Part shown: positions 1 to 11,576 of the stretch, piece by piece
Numbering within the stretch: position 1 is the stretch's first letter
Layout of the letters: every line of letters begins with the position of its first letter
From: Chamaea fasciata
Lineage: Eukaryota > Chordata > Aves > Passeriformes > Sylviidae
Direction: 5' to 3'
NCBI GenBank assembly: GCA_029207755.1
Contig: JARCOQ010000005.1
Location: 54,463,563 to 54,527,562 of the forward strand
DNA: 64,000 nt
Notes under the pieces: generated by a model
Database searches by the model: none
Seen by the model: only the letters and a program-made list of their open reading frames with translations
Told to the model about the DNA's origin: nothing
Position numbers and translations under genes: made by a program

Positions 1-699
1 ATTACAGCTTCTCTCTCCTCAGACAGCAGCTCAGTTTTTCTGGAGGAAGCACTGCTTCCACAACAGCATGAAGGGTTTTTGGGCAGCAGAGCCAGCTGCA
101 AAGCTGATGGGTTTTTGGAGGACAGTTGAGCCAGGTCCTTGAGGGCAGAGAGCCTTTGAGGGAGCACAGGGATGTGATTGGAGTGAGGTGCCACAGGAGT
201 TTGGCAGACACAGACAGCACCTGCCAGGCAAAAATAGGATGTGAAAAGCTTTGCAGAGTGGATATAGGAAGTGCTGGGTTGAGGGAGCATCCATGGGATG
301 ATCAAACTGGTGAATCCAGCTGCCTTAGCTTCAACTCAGTGTAAAGGGGTGCTGGGTCAAGGAGACCAGATGAAGAAATAGTAGGATAACAATTGTGTGA
401 TGCCTGCAGTATGTTACGTTTATCATTTATTAGTGAATTACTCTCCTCCCTCTTTCTATCTCCCATCTTCTGACTCTTGGAATAATCTTGCTGTACTGAC
501 ATAACTCAGTTCAGAATAATCATCTGTATTGCTCATGAGTCTGGAAATGGAGTCTGGCCCCAGGGACTGTGGGACAAGCACATAATTCACTGGCCAGAAG
601 CAGAGGTACCAAAGACTCCTCTGTACAGACACTCACCCTGGTTCCCAGGAGGCGCATGACCAGCCCTAGGGGGGAGAAGTTGTTAAAGTCTGGTGACCT

Positions 700-985
700 C
701 AGTACTCAATAACAAAACATTATGCACAATGTTCACCTTTTGCTTTCAATTGCCTGTCCTATATTTATTTAATTAGTCACCAAATCTGGCTAGCTGTGTC
801 TGGGGGCTTCCTGGTTAAAGTCTGTTCTGGGAGTATGTAGGTCAAGCCAGCCTACCCTTAAGAGAGGCATGAATTGTATCCCTCTGAATGGTGTGCCTTC
901 AGAGTGAATCTGAGAACTCCCCGAAGTCTCTCAAATGGAATTATTCTTCTCCCTGCTCAGCACCTGCAGCTGTTTTTAACATCGA
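700..985. repeat. Unclassified direct repeat, copy A
   Basis: This stretch is clearly homologous to 2150-2425 in the same orientation. The core at 834-888 is identical over 55 bases to 2290-2344; the flanks match with substitutions and small indels. It is not CR1-like. It could be a fragment of an LTR element or another old transposon, or one half of a local duplication. The family was not recognised. Confidence 0.7.
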
Positions 986-2149
986 TATGCCAAAGTAGGC
1001 ATCTCCAAACGTATGTGATAAGTAAACACAGCAGACTTGGGAATGAGGCACCTCTGCAAAACCCCTGTCCCACAGCCTCTCTGAAAAGACATCAAAGAAA
1101 ACGTTGTGATCAGTGAGAAACGTCTAGTCAGCTTAACCATTAACACTGACTGAGCTATTCAACCTTCTTAATAAAGGCAAACTTGCGGGCAGCTCTTGTG
1201 GGATGACATTTTCCTTGGGTGACGTCACTCTACAGTAATTTCTTGAATATACTGTGATGAAACATGCAAGGAGAAAAGTATTCTGGCCTTTCCAGACACC
1301 TGTGAGTCATCCTAGACTTCTTTTTCTACCTCCAAATAAACACAGTTACAAAAGGTAATTTTCTGAAAGCTGCAGTGGCAGAGGTGTTAATACAAAGAGT
1401 AATTAAGGTACATTGTTGATATACTCTGGTTCTCTCAACCTTTCAAGTATTCAGGCTATCTTCCCCCCACCTTATACCCGTTTCACAAAGTTTATTTATT
1501 GTGTATCTCCATCCTTTGCGATATGAAGGCATGCAAGCTTTAAAAACCTGATTAAATGGTTTCCTGGGTTTTGGAGCCTAATTGCCCTGTCTGTGAGCTG
1601 GTGGCACCTTACTGGCTACATGAGGAAAAAAATCACCCTCAGACAAGAAACTAAAAATACAGCTTTCATATTTTAGTCTCACATCCAGAGGACACTGTGA
1701 CTTTGGTCATCGCTGTGCATCTGGCCCCTGGTGACAAAGGGACACACCTCCACTTTAAGCTCCTGTTGAATTACAGCAGGCCCCAGTCCTTCCCTGGTCC
1801 CTTTATCCTGTCAGACTGCAGGCACAGCTGGAGTGTGGTGGACACACAGACCCTTTCTGCACTGGGGAACCTGACTGATTTGTCTTTTGAGTAACTTGTC
1901 CAATCCTTGCCCCTCACACACAGTTGCCACCCTCCCAGGTAACAAAGGCCAACTTTGTCCCCATCTGATGACACCTTATCTTGTGGCCAGTGTGAAATGG
2001 AGCAGTTCTGTGGTTCTTTGGCTAGATGTGCTTAAAGCTGCTGCAGCGAGGGACACAAAGGAAATCCTTTCCCACTGCTCCAAGGCAAAATGCTGGTTTG
2101 GATGGACAAAGAATAACACCTGTCACTCCAGATGGGGAATCGGTGCAAT

Positions 2150-2425
2150 TTATTATTGCAATCATAAACCTTTGTGCACAATGTTCACCTTCTGTTTTCT
2201 AGTAACTCCTCTTTGTTTATTCAGTTTAAGTAGCCATCAAATCTAGCTGTTCTAGGGGCTTCCTGTCTCAAGTGTCAAGTTCCAGGAATATGTAGGTCAA
2301 GCCAGCCTACCCTTAAGAGAGGCATGAATTGTATCCCTCTGAAAGCTGTGCCTGTGGAGTGAATCTGAGAACTCCCTGAAGTCTCTCAAATGGGATTTTA
2401 TTCATCTCCATGCTCAGCACCCAAA
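2150..2425. repeat. Unclassified direct repeat, copy B
   Basis: Second copy of the repeat at 700-985, about 1.46 kb downstream and in the same orientation. Both copies share the 55-base identical core and a diverged left part beginning near a GCACAATGTTCACCTT block. No terminal inverted repeats or flanking target duplications were seen. Confidence 0.7.
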
Positions 2426-5400
2426 GCTATTCGACCTGGAGTTACAGATTGTTCGGGAACAGTGAATCTTTGCATCCCTTTTCCACTTTTACTCTGTGTC
2501 TCTGTGCAAAGACTGGAGGCTGTGACTCCCCCTTCATCTTGGATATATTGACTCACACTAGAATATGAACCACATTCATGAATTCTCAATCTGTCTGGGT
2601 GAGTGACAATGTCAGTGATTCCAGGTGAGGTGAAACATTTTTGAGAGAAAAGCCTGGCATGGAATCTAGTGTTTGACATAGTGGTGTGTGGGTACCCCTT
2701 GAAAACTGCAAGCAAACCTGACCACAAACAGTTTAAACAGAGGCTCTTTGTTCTCTACAACTGTGTTTTTCTAGACTAAGAGACTGACCTGAAGGTGTGC
2801 TCTCAAAGGACTGAGCTGAAGATTTTGAAAGAAAGGTGGTCCCAAGGAAGACTGCCTCCTTGTAACCAATTTTGGCACACTTCTGTCCTCAGCACAGGGT
2901 TAAGGAGGGTTAAACACCAGAACAATGCATTTCTGGCAAGTGCAGCAGCTGCCTCTATTGTGTCTGGTCGAGAGTTCCTGAGTACGTCAGGATTGTGAAT
3001 CATAAGCAAAAAAAAATTTAGAAGTTGTGCAGTGCAATGTCTCCTCACAAGCATTCCAGTGCAATCCTGCAGTCCCATTTCTGGGAAATCCCATCCCCTT
3101 TGACCTTACTGGGGGAGAGTAATAAATCTCTGCTAACACCAGAGATCAGGTTTTGTGCGTATGCTGGTCAGAATTAACGTAACAAGGGCTAAACACAGGA
3201 TGAAAGTGGAAGGGGCTGGAAGAGTGGGCAAGACCAACTGCACGGCACCAGGCAGTGTTTAGTTCCAAAGAATCCAGTGACACAACCCAAACACGGAAAC
3301 CACACCACCATGGCCCAGGAGCCACCAATATCAGAAAATCACAGGAAGTGAGCTCAGGTGATCAAGGGCAGAGTTAAGGTGCTCATTCCCTGCAGGAGTA
3401 AGATACTTGTTAGATGAAGTGCCTGGATAATCTAAGAAATAATCCAGTTCTATGCCATGAAGAGGTAACAATAAATTTCAACAATCCCTGTCACTAAGGC
3501 TGGGGCCAATGTCTTTTTGAAAGGCCATAAGTCACAACACATTTGGTCTGAACACAGGTGAGTCTGGAAAATCTACAGTTAACTGCCAAAATTCTGCTGT
3601 CCCTCAGTGTCAGATGGGATGGAGAGAGAAGAACCACAAGTTCCCTTTATGAGGGGAACAACAACTCGTTTGCACTTTAACTTCGTTATTTCAGAAGTTA
3701 CATTATTGCAGCTTCATTCTGGCAGCCACCAATCATCATAAAGAGCTGTGCTTGCTTAGAATAAATCTTGCTTATTGTGGTAAATACTATCACTTCATTA
3801 CTCTAATGATCAGATTCATTTCTGACTCTGCTCCATAGGATTCTTCCTGATAGATTTTCTCTGAAAGGAATGTTGTTTTGCATTTCAGCCTACAATTTAC
3901 TGTGTACTCCACAGCCCATCAAAGTCGGGCCTTTAGATGAGGTTAATATCCACTGTTACACAACAGACAATTAAATACGACCTAGTCATAAAGAACAAGT
4001 CACACAGTTCAGGATCACTGGCATCTACAGAGCCAAGCCATTTCATTAAATCATATAAGCTCATGAAACAACTTTTGTGAAAACTGATCCTTCACTACCC
4101 AGCTACACCTGAGATTAAAAACATTGCCTTTTATCATGCCTCGCCTCCTGAATTCCCTCTCCTGTTAGAGAGGTTGGCAGGGATTTATTACTCAATTACT
4201 TTTAACTGGTCAGTTAAGGACCAGGTGGAAGGAACCACACAGGTGCAAGTGTATCCCTACTCCTTCACCTGAAGCCGCTTCAAAATATCTGCAGAAGAAG
4301 CAGCCATACACAATTGTTCTCTGCTGAGAAATACTAATGCCAGAGCAGAAATGCTCTTTGCACGCTTGAGCACACCAGAACAAGTCAGAGCTGCTCTTTC
4401 TGCCTCACTGGAGGATTTCACTCCCTCTCAGCACACAAGCCAGCCTGTTGGAACCACAGGAAGGATTTCTCTTGTGGTTGACCAACAGCAGTAAGGGCAG
4501 ACCCCATCCTGTGCCCCCCGTGGATCTGTCTGGCACACTGAAACCCTCAGAACTGGTAGAGTGCCTGGGTATGTCAGCTCCCCTTTGCTAAAGCACTCAG
4601 GTTTGGGCTCTTGGATGCCTGAAGCAAGCTGGAACACTCCACCCAAATCCACTGTAGGCACCTTTCCGTAGCTAGCTCCCACAGTACAAATTAAAACCAT
4701 GTAATTTGAACCAGTTTCATCATTTTATGTTCAAACTCAGTGTCTTTTGGGGAAGAAAGACATCATGCATCTTTTAGTAATCAAATTTAGGTGTGACCTG
4801 GCTTCTCCATTGCTGAGGGTGAATGCATGTCCATGCTGCAGCCCTAGCCCTGACTGATACTGCAGGGAGCAAGGAGGAGGGACACCAGGAGATCTGCTGT
4901 GAGCTGGGCATTAGACACTCACTGCCCTTGAATTAATCCAAGATGTTCTTTCTTCTTCTTCTCTGCAGAGCTTCCCTTCAATCATTTAATGCTGTGCCTC
5001 TGTAAATCACACAGGACCTGCACAGAGAAGCACATGCTGCACTCTATGGTGCCGAGGACAGTCAGGATGCCTCCTTAGCTTTACACACACGTACCTGGTA
5101 CCAGTAAAATACAGGATCTGCTTCCATTCCATCAATCAACATTTGACAACAGCTGGATGATTCTGGTGGCTTTTCTGTAGCAGAAGTTGGACAAATTACT
5201 GCACTCTCACTGCACTGCCACTCAGGGAAAGCTTCCTGGCAGCAGCCTATTGCTGTTTTTAAAGCACTACCAAGGGAAAACCTCCATTGCCAAAGCTGTG
5301 CCTTCAATCCCTAGTCCAGTAAACACCCAGGGTGCTCACCGGCACATGCAGAGAAGTTTATCTGAACACATTGCCCAGTTTTCAGAATTAATCCTTGCTT

Positions 5401-7129
5401 ATATTGTTTGCTGACATGAGCATTCAAAATAAAATGGCAGGCTGACTGTTAGGAGAACACACACTTTTTCTGATACCTCTGGAAAGAAAACAGAGAGAAG
5501 GAACCAGACTTTTTTTCTTTTCAATAAGATTTGTTAGGTTGGGAGCAATTGTATCCTGACTGCCCTGACATTTTTTCCTTCCACATCCACCTTCTTCAGC
5601 GCTGAAATAAAATCTGCCTTCCCCTGTTTTTTCCAGTGGAAGGCACCAAACACATAAACTGTTATTTTTTCCTATTCATCATTCTGCAATACCTAGAGAA
5701 AGCATCAGAGAAACTCCTGCAGAAGCCCCACCTCCACAGTCTCAAGTGTAAGAGCCCTCTTCTTTTGAGCTCTTAGCATCAAAGGTGTTGTGCTTTCTTT
5801 TAATGAATGTGGCTTCTCTCTCTTGGATCATGGCTTGAGAAAACAATCGGGATTTTTCTCTAGCACTTGTGGAAAGTTAATGTGCATTTAATTGCTTTCC
5901 CACACAGCCATAGAATGGAGGACATTTTTCTCCTGAAAGAGGGCTTTTATTCCAATCTTCTCTTTTTAAGTGGGCAGGGTGGAGGAAGGATGTCTCAGAG
6001 CCAAATTACACAGCCCATACTCAGCTACAAATTTCCACTTCACAAAATTAATTCATTGAAGCATGTAAGAGGCTAAACCCAGGACCCCAAGTAATACTTA
6101 CAGTAAGCAATATCAAGTCAAAATGGTCAGTGGACTGTTTGCACTGTTGTGTTATGCTTTTTGAGTGTTAGGTACAAACAGAAATTCAGAAGAAACATGG
6201 TTCTGGTGTAAACACCTGTAAAACAGACAATCCTTTGTGCTCAGAGCATGAGGTGAACCGTTCAGCTACTTGTCCATGCCAGTTGAGTGCAGCAGCAGCA
6301 AGAATATAAAATTCCTGGTCTAGTTACAGTGAATAAGCCTACAAGGTTTTCTAAGAAACAAAAATAAACTTAAAACCTGCATCTAGGTGTATACAAACAG
6401 CACACAGTGTTGTCAAGCTGCACTCCTTCAAAGCATGTTAGATTAAAAACATTGAAACAGACAGAAACTTCCTGAAGATCATTTCCACTGTGGATGCCAC
6501 TTAATGCAAGCACCTAAAATGGTGTCTGACATACTTGAAATGTGAAAAAAGCTGGCAAACTTTGTTTTCTGTGCTCTTTGTTGCTAGAATATGGGTTACA
6601 GGTAAGAAGTTACTGTCAGTCAATCAATAATTTGTTTTTAAGTCAATAAAAGTCATTCAAGCTTTCTTCCATAGACCTTAAATAAAAAGCTAGAATAAAG
6701 CTTTTTCTCTAGCCTCAGGTTTGATGCCTGAAAATCGGGCTTTTGTTATTTTTTATGTAAGACTATAATACAAGCTATGTAAAACACAAATACAAATTCT
6801 TTCTGTAGAGGAGTCTGCCTTTGTCTAACAGTGAGTCAGCATCATCTGACAGATCAATTTTCTCCAAGTGTAGGATGCGGATTTTGCATATCACACTCTC
6901 CAAGGGCACCTGTTGGAAACTTGGGTCGCTACAGCGTGGAATTTCACACCACACATAAGGTCAACTCAGTGGCCTCCCAGCACATCACAAAGTCTCATCA
7001 ATAGGAATGAGGCTGATATGAGATACCTCAAGTTTTCTGCCCTCCAGATCTGCCTTTCTATAATGGGGACACAACATTCCTTAACACTTTCTTGGTTCTT
7101 TCTGAAGCTGTGCATACATCTTGTATTCA

Positions 7130-7830
7130 CAGGATCAAGAGGAGGGACCTCAGGAGGAGTCTAATTCCACCTCCTGAGCAGAGGTCAGCCAGCTGTGAGG
7201 TCAGATGAGGCTGGCAAGAGCTTTAAGTGGCCAAGTCTTGAAAAAGCTCCCAGGATTTTCACTTTCCCTGGGGACCATGTTGCAACATTTACTTCTCCTG
7301 ATATTGAAAAAGCTTTTCCTTGTGACCAGTCCATACCTCTGTTGTTCCAATATCTGTCCACCATCATCCTCATTCTGCCAAGCACCACTGTGAACAGCCT
7401 ATCCCTGCCTTTTCATAAGCTCCCATAGGTGCTGGCAGGCTGCTGTTAGGTGTCCCCAAAGCCATCCCATGGGCAGGCTGCTGTCAGGTGTCCCCAAAGC
7501 CATTCCTGATCCCAGCCTAGCTGCCTCAGCCTCTCCTCACAAGGGATGTGCTCCAGCCCATGCTGATCCTGGGGGCCCAGAGCTGTCAGGAGTGTTCCAG
7601 GTGCACTCCAACATGTGCTGAACACAGGGAAGTGATCACTTTCCTTGATCTCCTGGCTGTGCTCCCACTAACACAGCCCGGGGTGCTGCTGGCCCATTGT
7701 ATTCCCAGGGCCAGCTGCTGGCTCATGCTCAGCCTGCCCTGTGCCAAGGCCCCAGCTCCACTGGAGCGGAGCTGCTCTCCAGCCTGCAAGCCTCTGGCCT
7801 GTATTGTTGAAAATTCCCAAAATCTTTTGG
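7130..7830 (-). mobile_element. CR1 LINE fragment, older subfamily, reverse orientation
   Basis: Read on the minus strand this matches the 3' third of an avian CR1: the end of the ORF2 region followed by the 3' UTR. Recognisable phrases are the lumped 'agctgctggctcatg' block near 7709-7725 and the 'ctcctcacaaggga' block near 7534. Several frames run open for 60-95 codons but none is a gene. It holds an internal tandem duplication at about 7429-7505. Confidence 0.75.
7429..7505. repeat. Tandem duplication of ~37 bp inside CR1
   Basis: Two adjacent near-identical copies, each starting GGCAGGCTGCTGT and ending CCCCAAAGCCAT. They differ by a few bases. This is a small local duplication within the CR1 fragment. 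Confidence 0.8.
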
Positions 7831-8517
7831 TATGAAGTCTGTGGGGATGGCCAAGACACTTTCCCCATGGCACACACAGCAGAGGCTCCCAGATCTTCCA
7901 AGGCCATCTGCAATAGAAGCCAAGATTAACTCGATACAGATATTAAGCTAAAATAATGTTAATGTGCTTTTCCCAGTACCTTTAAAAACAAGTGTACAAA
8001 TTTCTCTGTATTCTTGTCTCTGAAAAAGAGAACAGCTGCTGCAAGGTGTTCCTTTCCTGCAAGCATGGTTGTTTATCGTAAAAAAGACTCAGCTTTGATC
8101 AGTTGCTTATATTTACTAAATTGATTCCAACATCTTTGCCAGTGGGCTGTATGGATTCCCAGCGTGAGAAGCTCCTGCTCATTTGAAGTGGCTGAGGTTG
8201 TTTTTCAATGGAATTTTCCATTATGCTCTGTACTATCTTTCTTCAAAGCACAATTCGTTCACTGGGCAGTACTCCTTGTCCAACATAACATGCAGAACCA
8301 TTGCTCAACACTTCTGTTTTCTTCCCATGCGCTCTGCCTCCATCTATTCCCTTGTCTCAACCTAAGTTTCCTTTCACAACACTCTCGCAGGTAATCCGAT
8401 ACGTTTGTTACCAGCTGCTATGTCCGCTTTGTCTCCCCCCGGCCCTGCCTTCCTCTCCCCGGTATTAACATTTGGGAAGCAGTCAAGGCTTCTCAGGGAA
8501 GACACAATGCCCACAGG

Positions 8518-9178
8518 CTGGGGATGAGCAGATGGAGCAGCCCTGGCAGAAGGACTTGGGGGTGCTGTGGGTGAGAGCTGGCCCTGCCCAGCCGTGTGTG
8601 CTGGGCTGCACCCAGAGCCCCAGGGCAGCAGGGGAGGGGGGATTCTGCTCCTCTGCCCCGCTCTGCTGAGACCCCCCTGCAGGGCTGCACCCAGCCCTGG
8701 GCCCAGCACAGCAAGGACAGGGAGCTGCTGGAGCCAGGCCAGAGCAGGGACACCAAGGGCATCAGAGGGATGGAGCAGCTCTGCTGGGAGGAAAGGCTGA
8801 GGGAATTGGGATTGTTCAGCCTGGAGAGGAGAAGGCTTTGGGGTGACCTCATTGTGGCCTTGCAGTGCCTGAAGGGAGCCCACAGGAAAGATGGAGAGAG
8901 ACTCTTGACAAGGGCCTGGAGTGACAGGACAAGGGGCAATGGCTTCACACTGACAGAGAAGAGGTTTAGGTTGGATATGAGCAAGAAATTCTTCCCTGTG
9001 ACAGTGGGAAGGCCCTGGCACAGGGTGCCCGGAGAAGCTGTGGCTGCCCCATCCCTGGCAGTGTCCAAGGCCAGAAGGGGCTCTGAGCAATCTGGTATAG
9101 TGGAAGGTGTCCGTGCCTATGACAGGGGGTTGGAATGAGATGAGCATTAAGATTCCATTCTATTCTATGATTCTGTGA
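8518..9178 (+). mobile_element. CR1 LINE 3' fragment, forward orientation
   Basis: About 660 bp of CR1 3' sequence. In order it shows the 'aaggacttgggggtgctgtg' end of the reverse-transcriptase frame region, the 'ggagaggagaaggctttggg' block, the 'gagaagctgtggctgcccca' block and the CR1 tail with repeated ATTCTATGA at 9157-9172. It is 5' truncated, as is usual for CR1. Frames of 190-257 codons on the minus strand across it are shadows of the GC-rich element, not genes. Confidence 0.92.
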
Positions 9179-11076
9179 CTCCCTCACTTTTTGTAATGCA
9201 CTGAAAATTGGAGTGTTATAAATTACCCAGACCCCGTAATCCTGCATCCCCTACAATTCCTGCCTGAGTACAAGGAGATCACTACCATCACACAGTGTGT
9301 TCTGAACCCATTCTGTTGAGATGTTCAAACCCCACTAGCAGCAGCTGGACAAATCAGCAGATGATAAAGAACAAAGGAATCCACATCTTCAGGCCCCCAT
9401 GTAATGGTTTGTCCATTAAACAGCTGCAGCAGATCAATGTTTTCCCTCCTCTGTTGTGTCAGACCCATCAGAAGATACACACTTTGCTGCCCAAGCTGCA
9501 GCAGGTGAAAGAGCGGGTGAAAATCTGCAACAGCTGAAGTGCTGAAACATCGAACATACATATGGGGGAACTTATTTATACTTCTGATTAAAGTTTACTT
9601 CCAAGTGTGACTACCTTTTTGATGCTTAGACAGCAACTAGAAGAAAGAGCTTCCACAGTTAGGCAGTATCAGGCTGCAGAAATAGAGCAGTTCTCAAGTA
9701 TAAAAAAATAGAAGGCTATGAAATGAAAAGAACTGTGGTTCCTGAAGATGAACACTGTCTCCTACAGTTCCCAAGTTAACGAGTGTGAGGTGATGCACAC
9801 ATTAAGCTGTAATAGGAAATCTACTATGAAGATCAAATCCCTTTTCCAGCAACATATAAATCTCAATTTAAGGCATCTAAAAAAAAAAAAAATCCACAGA
9901 GCCCAAACTTTTTGCACTTTCAAAGTCCACTAATTCAAAAAGCAAGCAAACCACAAAAAATTCACCCCACCCTAATCCAAATCATCTTGAGATGTACTGG
10001 ATGTAGTTTTCCCAGGAAAAATCAAAAAACAGGCCCCAAGACTGACTTCAAACGAAAATCTGGCTTCTGAAGCCTCCCCAGGACATGGGCAAAATAAATA
10101 AAGGACATGTGGCTTGATAAACTGCCATAGGCCTGCGGCTGTTCTGTAACCTGTTCCCCCTCCAATCTTTTTTTCCTTCTGCAGAATCTGATAGTACAAG
10201 AATATCACAACAGTAGACTAAATTTATGGCTACAGAGATGCACATTTCATAAAATAATATTAAGCAATGTAATACCAGTCTCATTAAGTACTTCCAGTTT
10301 CAGTATTTGTTAGACCTTTGTCTTTTTTAATCCTCAAAGCACTGCAGTGCTACACTTTTGCTGGGGCAGTCAAGTGAGAGGCTGCATCTAATTCCTTAAG
10401 GATGAGCACCCTAAAGGCATTTTTGAAGTGCTCTCATTTGTCTGGGTGCATTAGCAACATGTGTAACTTTCAAGTCAATGACAGTCTATTCAATATATAG
10501 AAACAGGTGGGTTTGATGGGGGAAATGAGCAGACGTTATATGGCAACAAACAATACCCTGCAAAAACAAGGCTGGTAACTCAAAACAACAAAAAATGACC
10601 AAGTTTAACCCCAAGTTCATGCTTTGAACCCTACACTAGCTGCTGGTTTGGTGTTGGGGTTTTATTTTAAATATCAAAAGAGATACTAGTATTTCTGTAG
10701 TCCTACAACAAAGAGCAAAAATTCATTCTGTGATCGAGTGTGTGAAGATAAAAAACATCTCTGTAGAGTTCCTTGGGGACAACGGGGATTTTGCTGCTTA
10801 TGATCACAGCATTCATATAGCAGCCACTGCTTCCACTGAAAAGCAACTTTTTGTAATAAGCTATTTTCAGTTTTTCACTGCTGATTTTTATCCAGTCATC
10901 CAATGCCTCCTCATCACTGCCTGCTTTAGAGGCAGTTGCCAAGAGAATAGAGTATCAGCAAAAGCAGAGAAATAGCACAAACAAGTAAGAGCAAGTGTGT
11001 CAGTGGCAACAAGGGACTCAAAGGCTCATTTGTGAATTACAAACAATAATAAATGTCCAGATCAGACACCTGCAGG

Positions 11077-11576
11077 TTTATTTCCTTGTAACTGCGATGC
11101 CAATGACAAGAACAATCACTCTGTAAACAACAGAGTTTACTTATCCTTTCACATGTCTGTAAGGGGTGGTAAGCCAGCCAATCAACATTACCAGTGCTGT
11201 TAATTAAAACAGAGGACCATGACTGCATTCACAGCACTGTGTCCAGGGGACTCCGGCCAACTCACATGTGTCTGAGGCTTACAAAAAAACACACCACGAC
11301 CACAGTGGGATTAACTTATACAAACACTTCTAATATGTAACAAATTCGACTGAAGTCATATTTGTAAACAGAAAGCTCGTTTTAAGTCAAGGAAACACAC
11401 ATCAATCCAGGCGGATCCACAACACAGCCCCTGCAGAAGCGTTTCTCACACAAAACCCGCAGCCCAGCCGCTGCTTCCGACGCGGAGCAGAGCGGAGCGC
11501 GGGCCAGCCCATCCGTTCCCGGTGTATCCAGAGGCGTTCCCGAGGCTCTCGGGCAGGGCCGCGCTGCCCCCTGGCG
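11077..11576 (-). other. MED21: MED21 3' UTR (proposed)
   Basis: The stretch from the MED21 stop codon to the first reverse-strand AATAAA (TTTATT on the plus strand at 11,077-11,082), about 500 bases downstream. The part next to the stop (about 11,400-11,576) is strikingly GC- and CpG-rich like the last coding exon; the distal part is AT-rich. The choice of poly(A) site is inferred from the signal alone, and more distal sites such as TTTATT at 10,661 are possible. Confidence 0.45.

Larger units (their letters stand above)
1..11076. other. Intergenic region beyond the MED21 3' end
   Basis: No exon could be supported in this stretch. Open frames are short, lack recognisable domains and overlap on both strands. 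In human order the next genes would be C12orf71 and STK38L, and neither was recognised here. What it does hold is a pair of direct repeats (near 0.7-1.0 kb and 2.15-2.43 kb) and two long CR1 copies (7.13-7.83 kb and 8.52-9.18 kb). The rest is AT-rich unique-looking sequence. Part of the right edge may be MED21 3' UTR if a more distal poly(A) site is used. Confidence 0.6.

Noticed and set aside
8374..9147. 257-codon open frame on the minus strand
   Set aside because: It lies across a forward CR1 3' fragment and reads the antisense of a GC-rich repeat; no domain and no splice context.
10703..10942. Minus-strand frame beginning ATASKAGSDEEALDDW
   Set aside because: The start looks protein-like but the frame begins at TTG, the second half is unremarkable, and no splice-linked partner exon was found.
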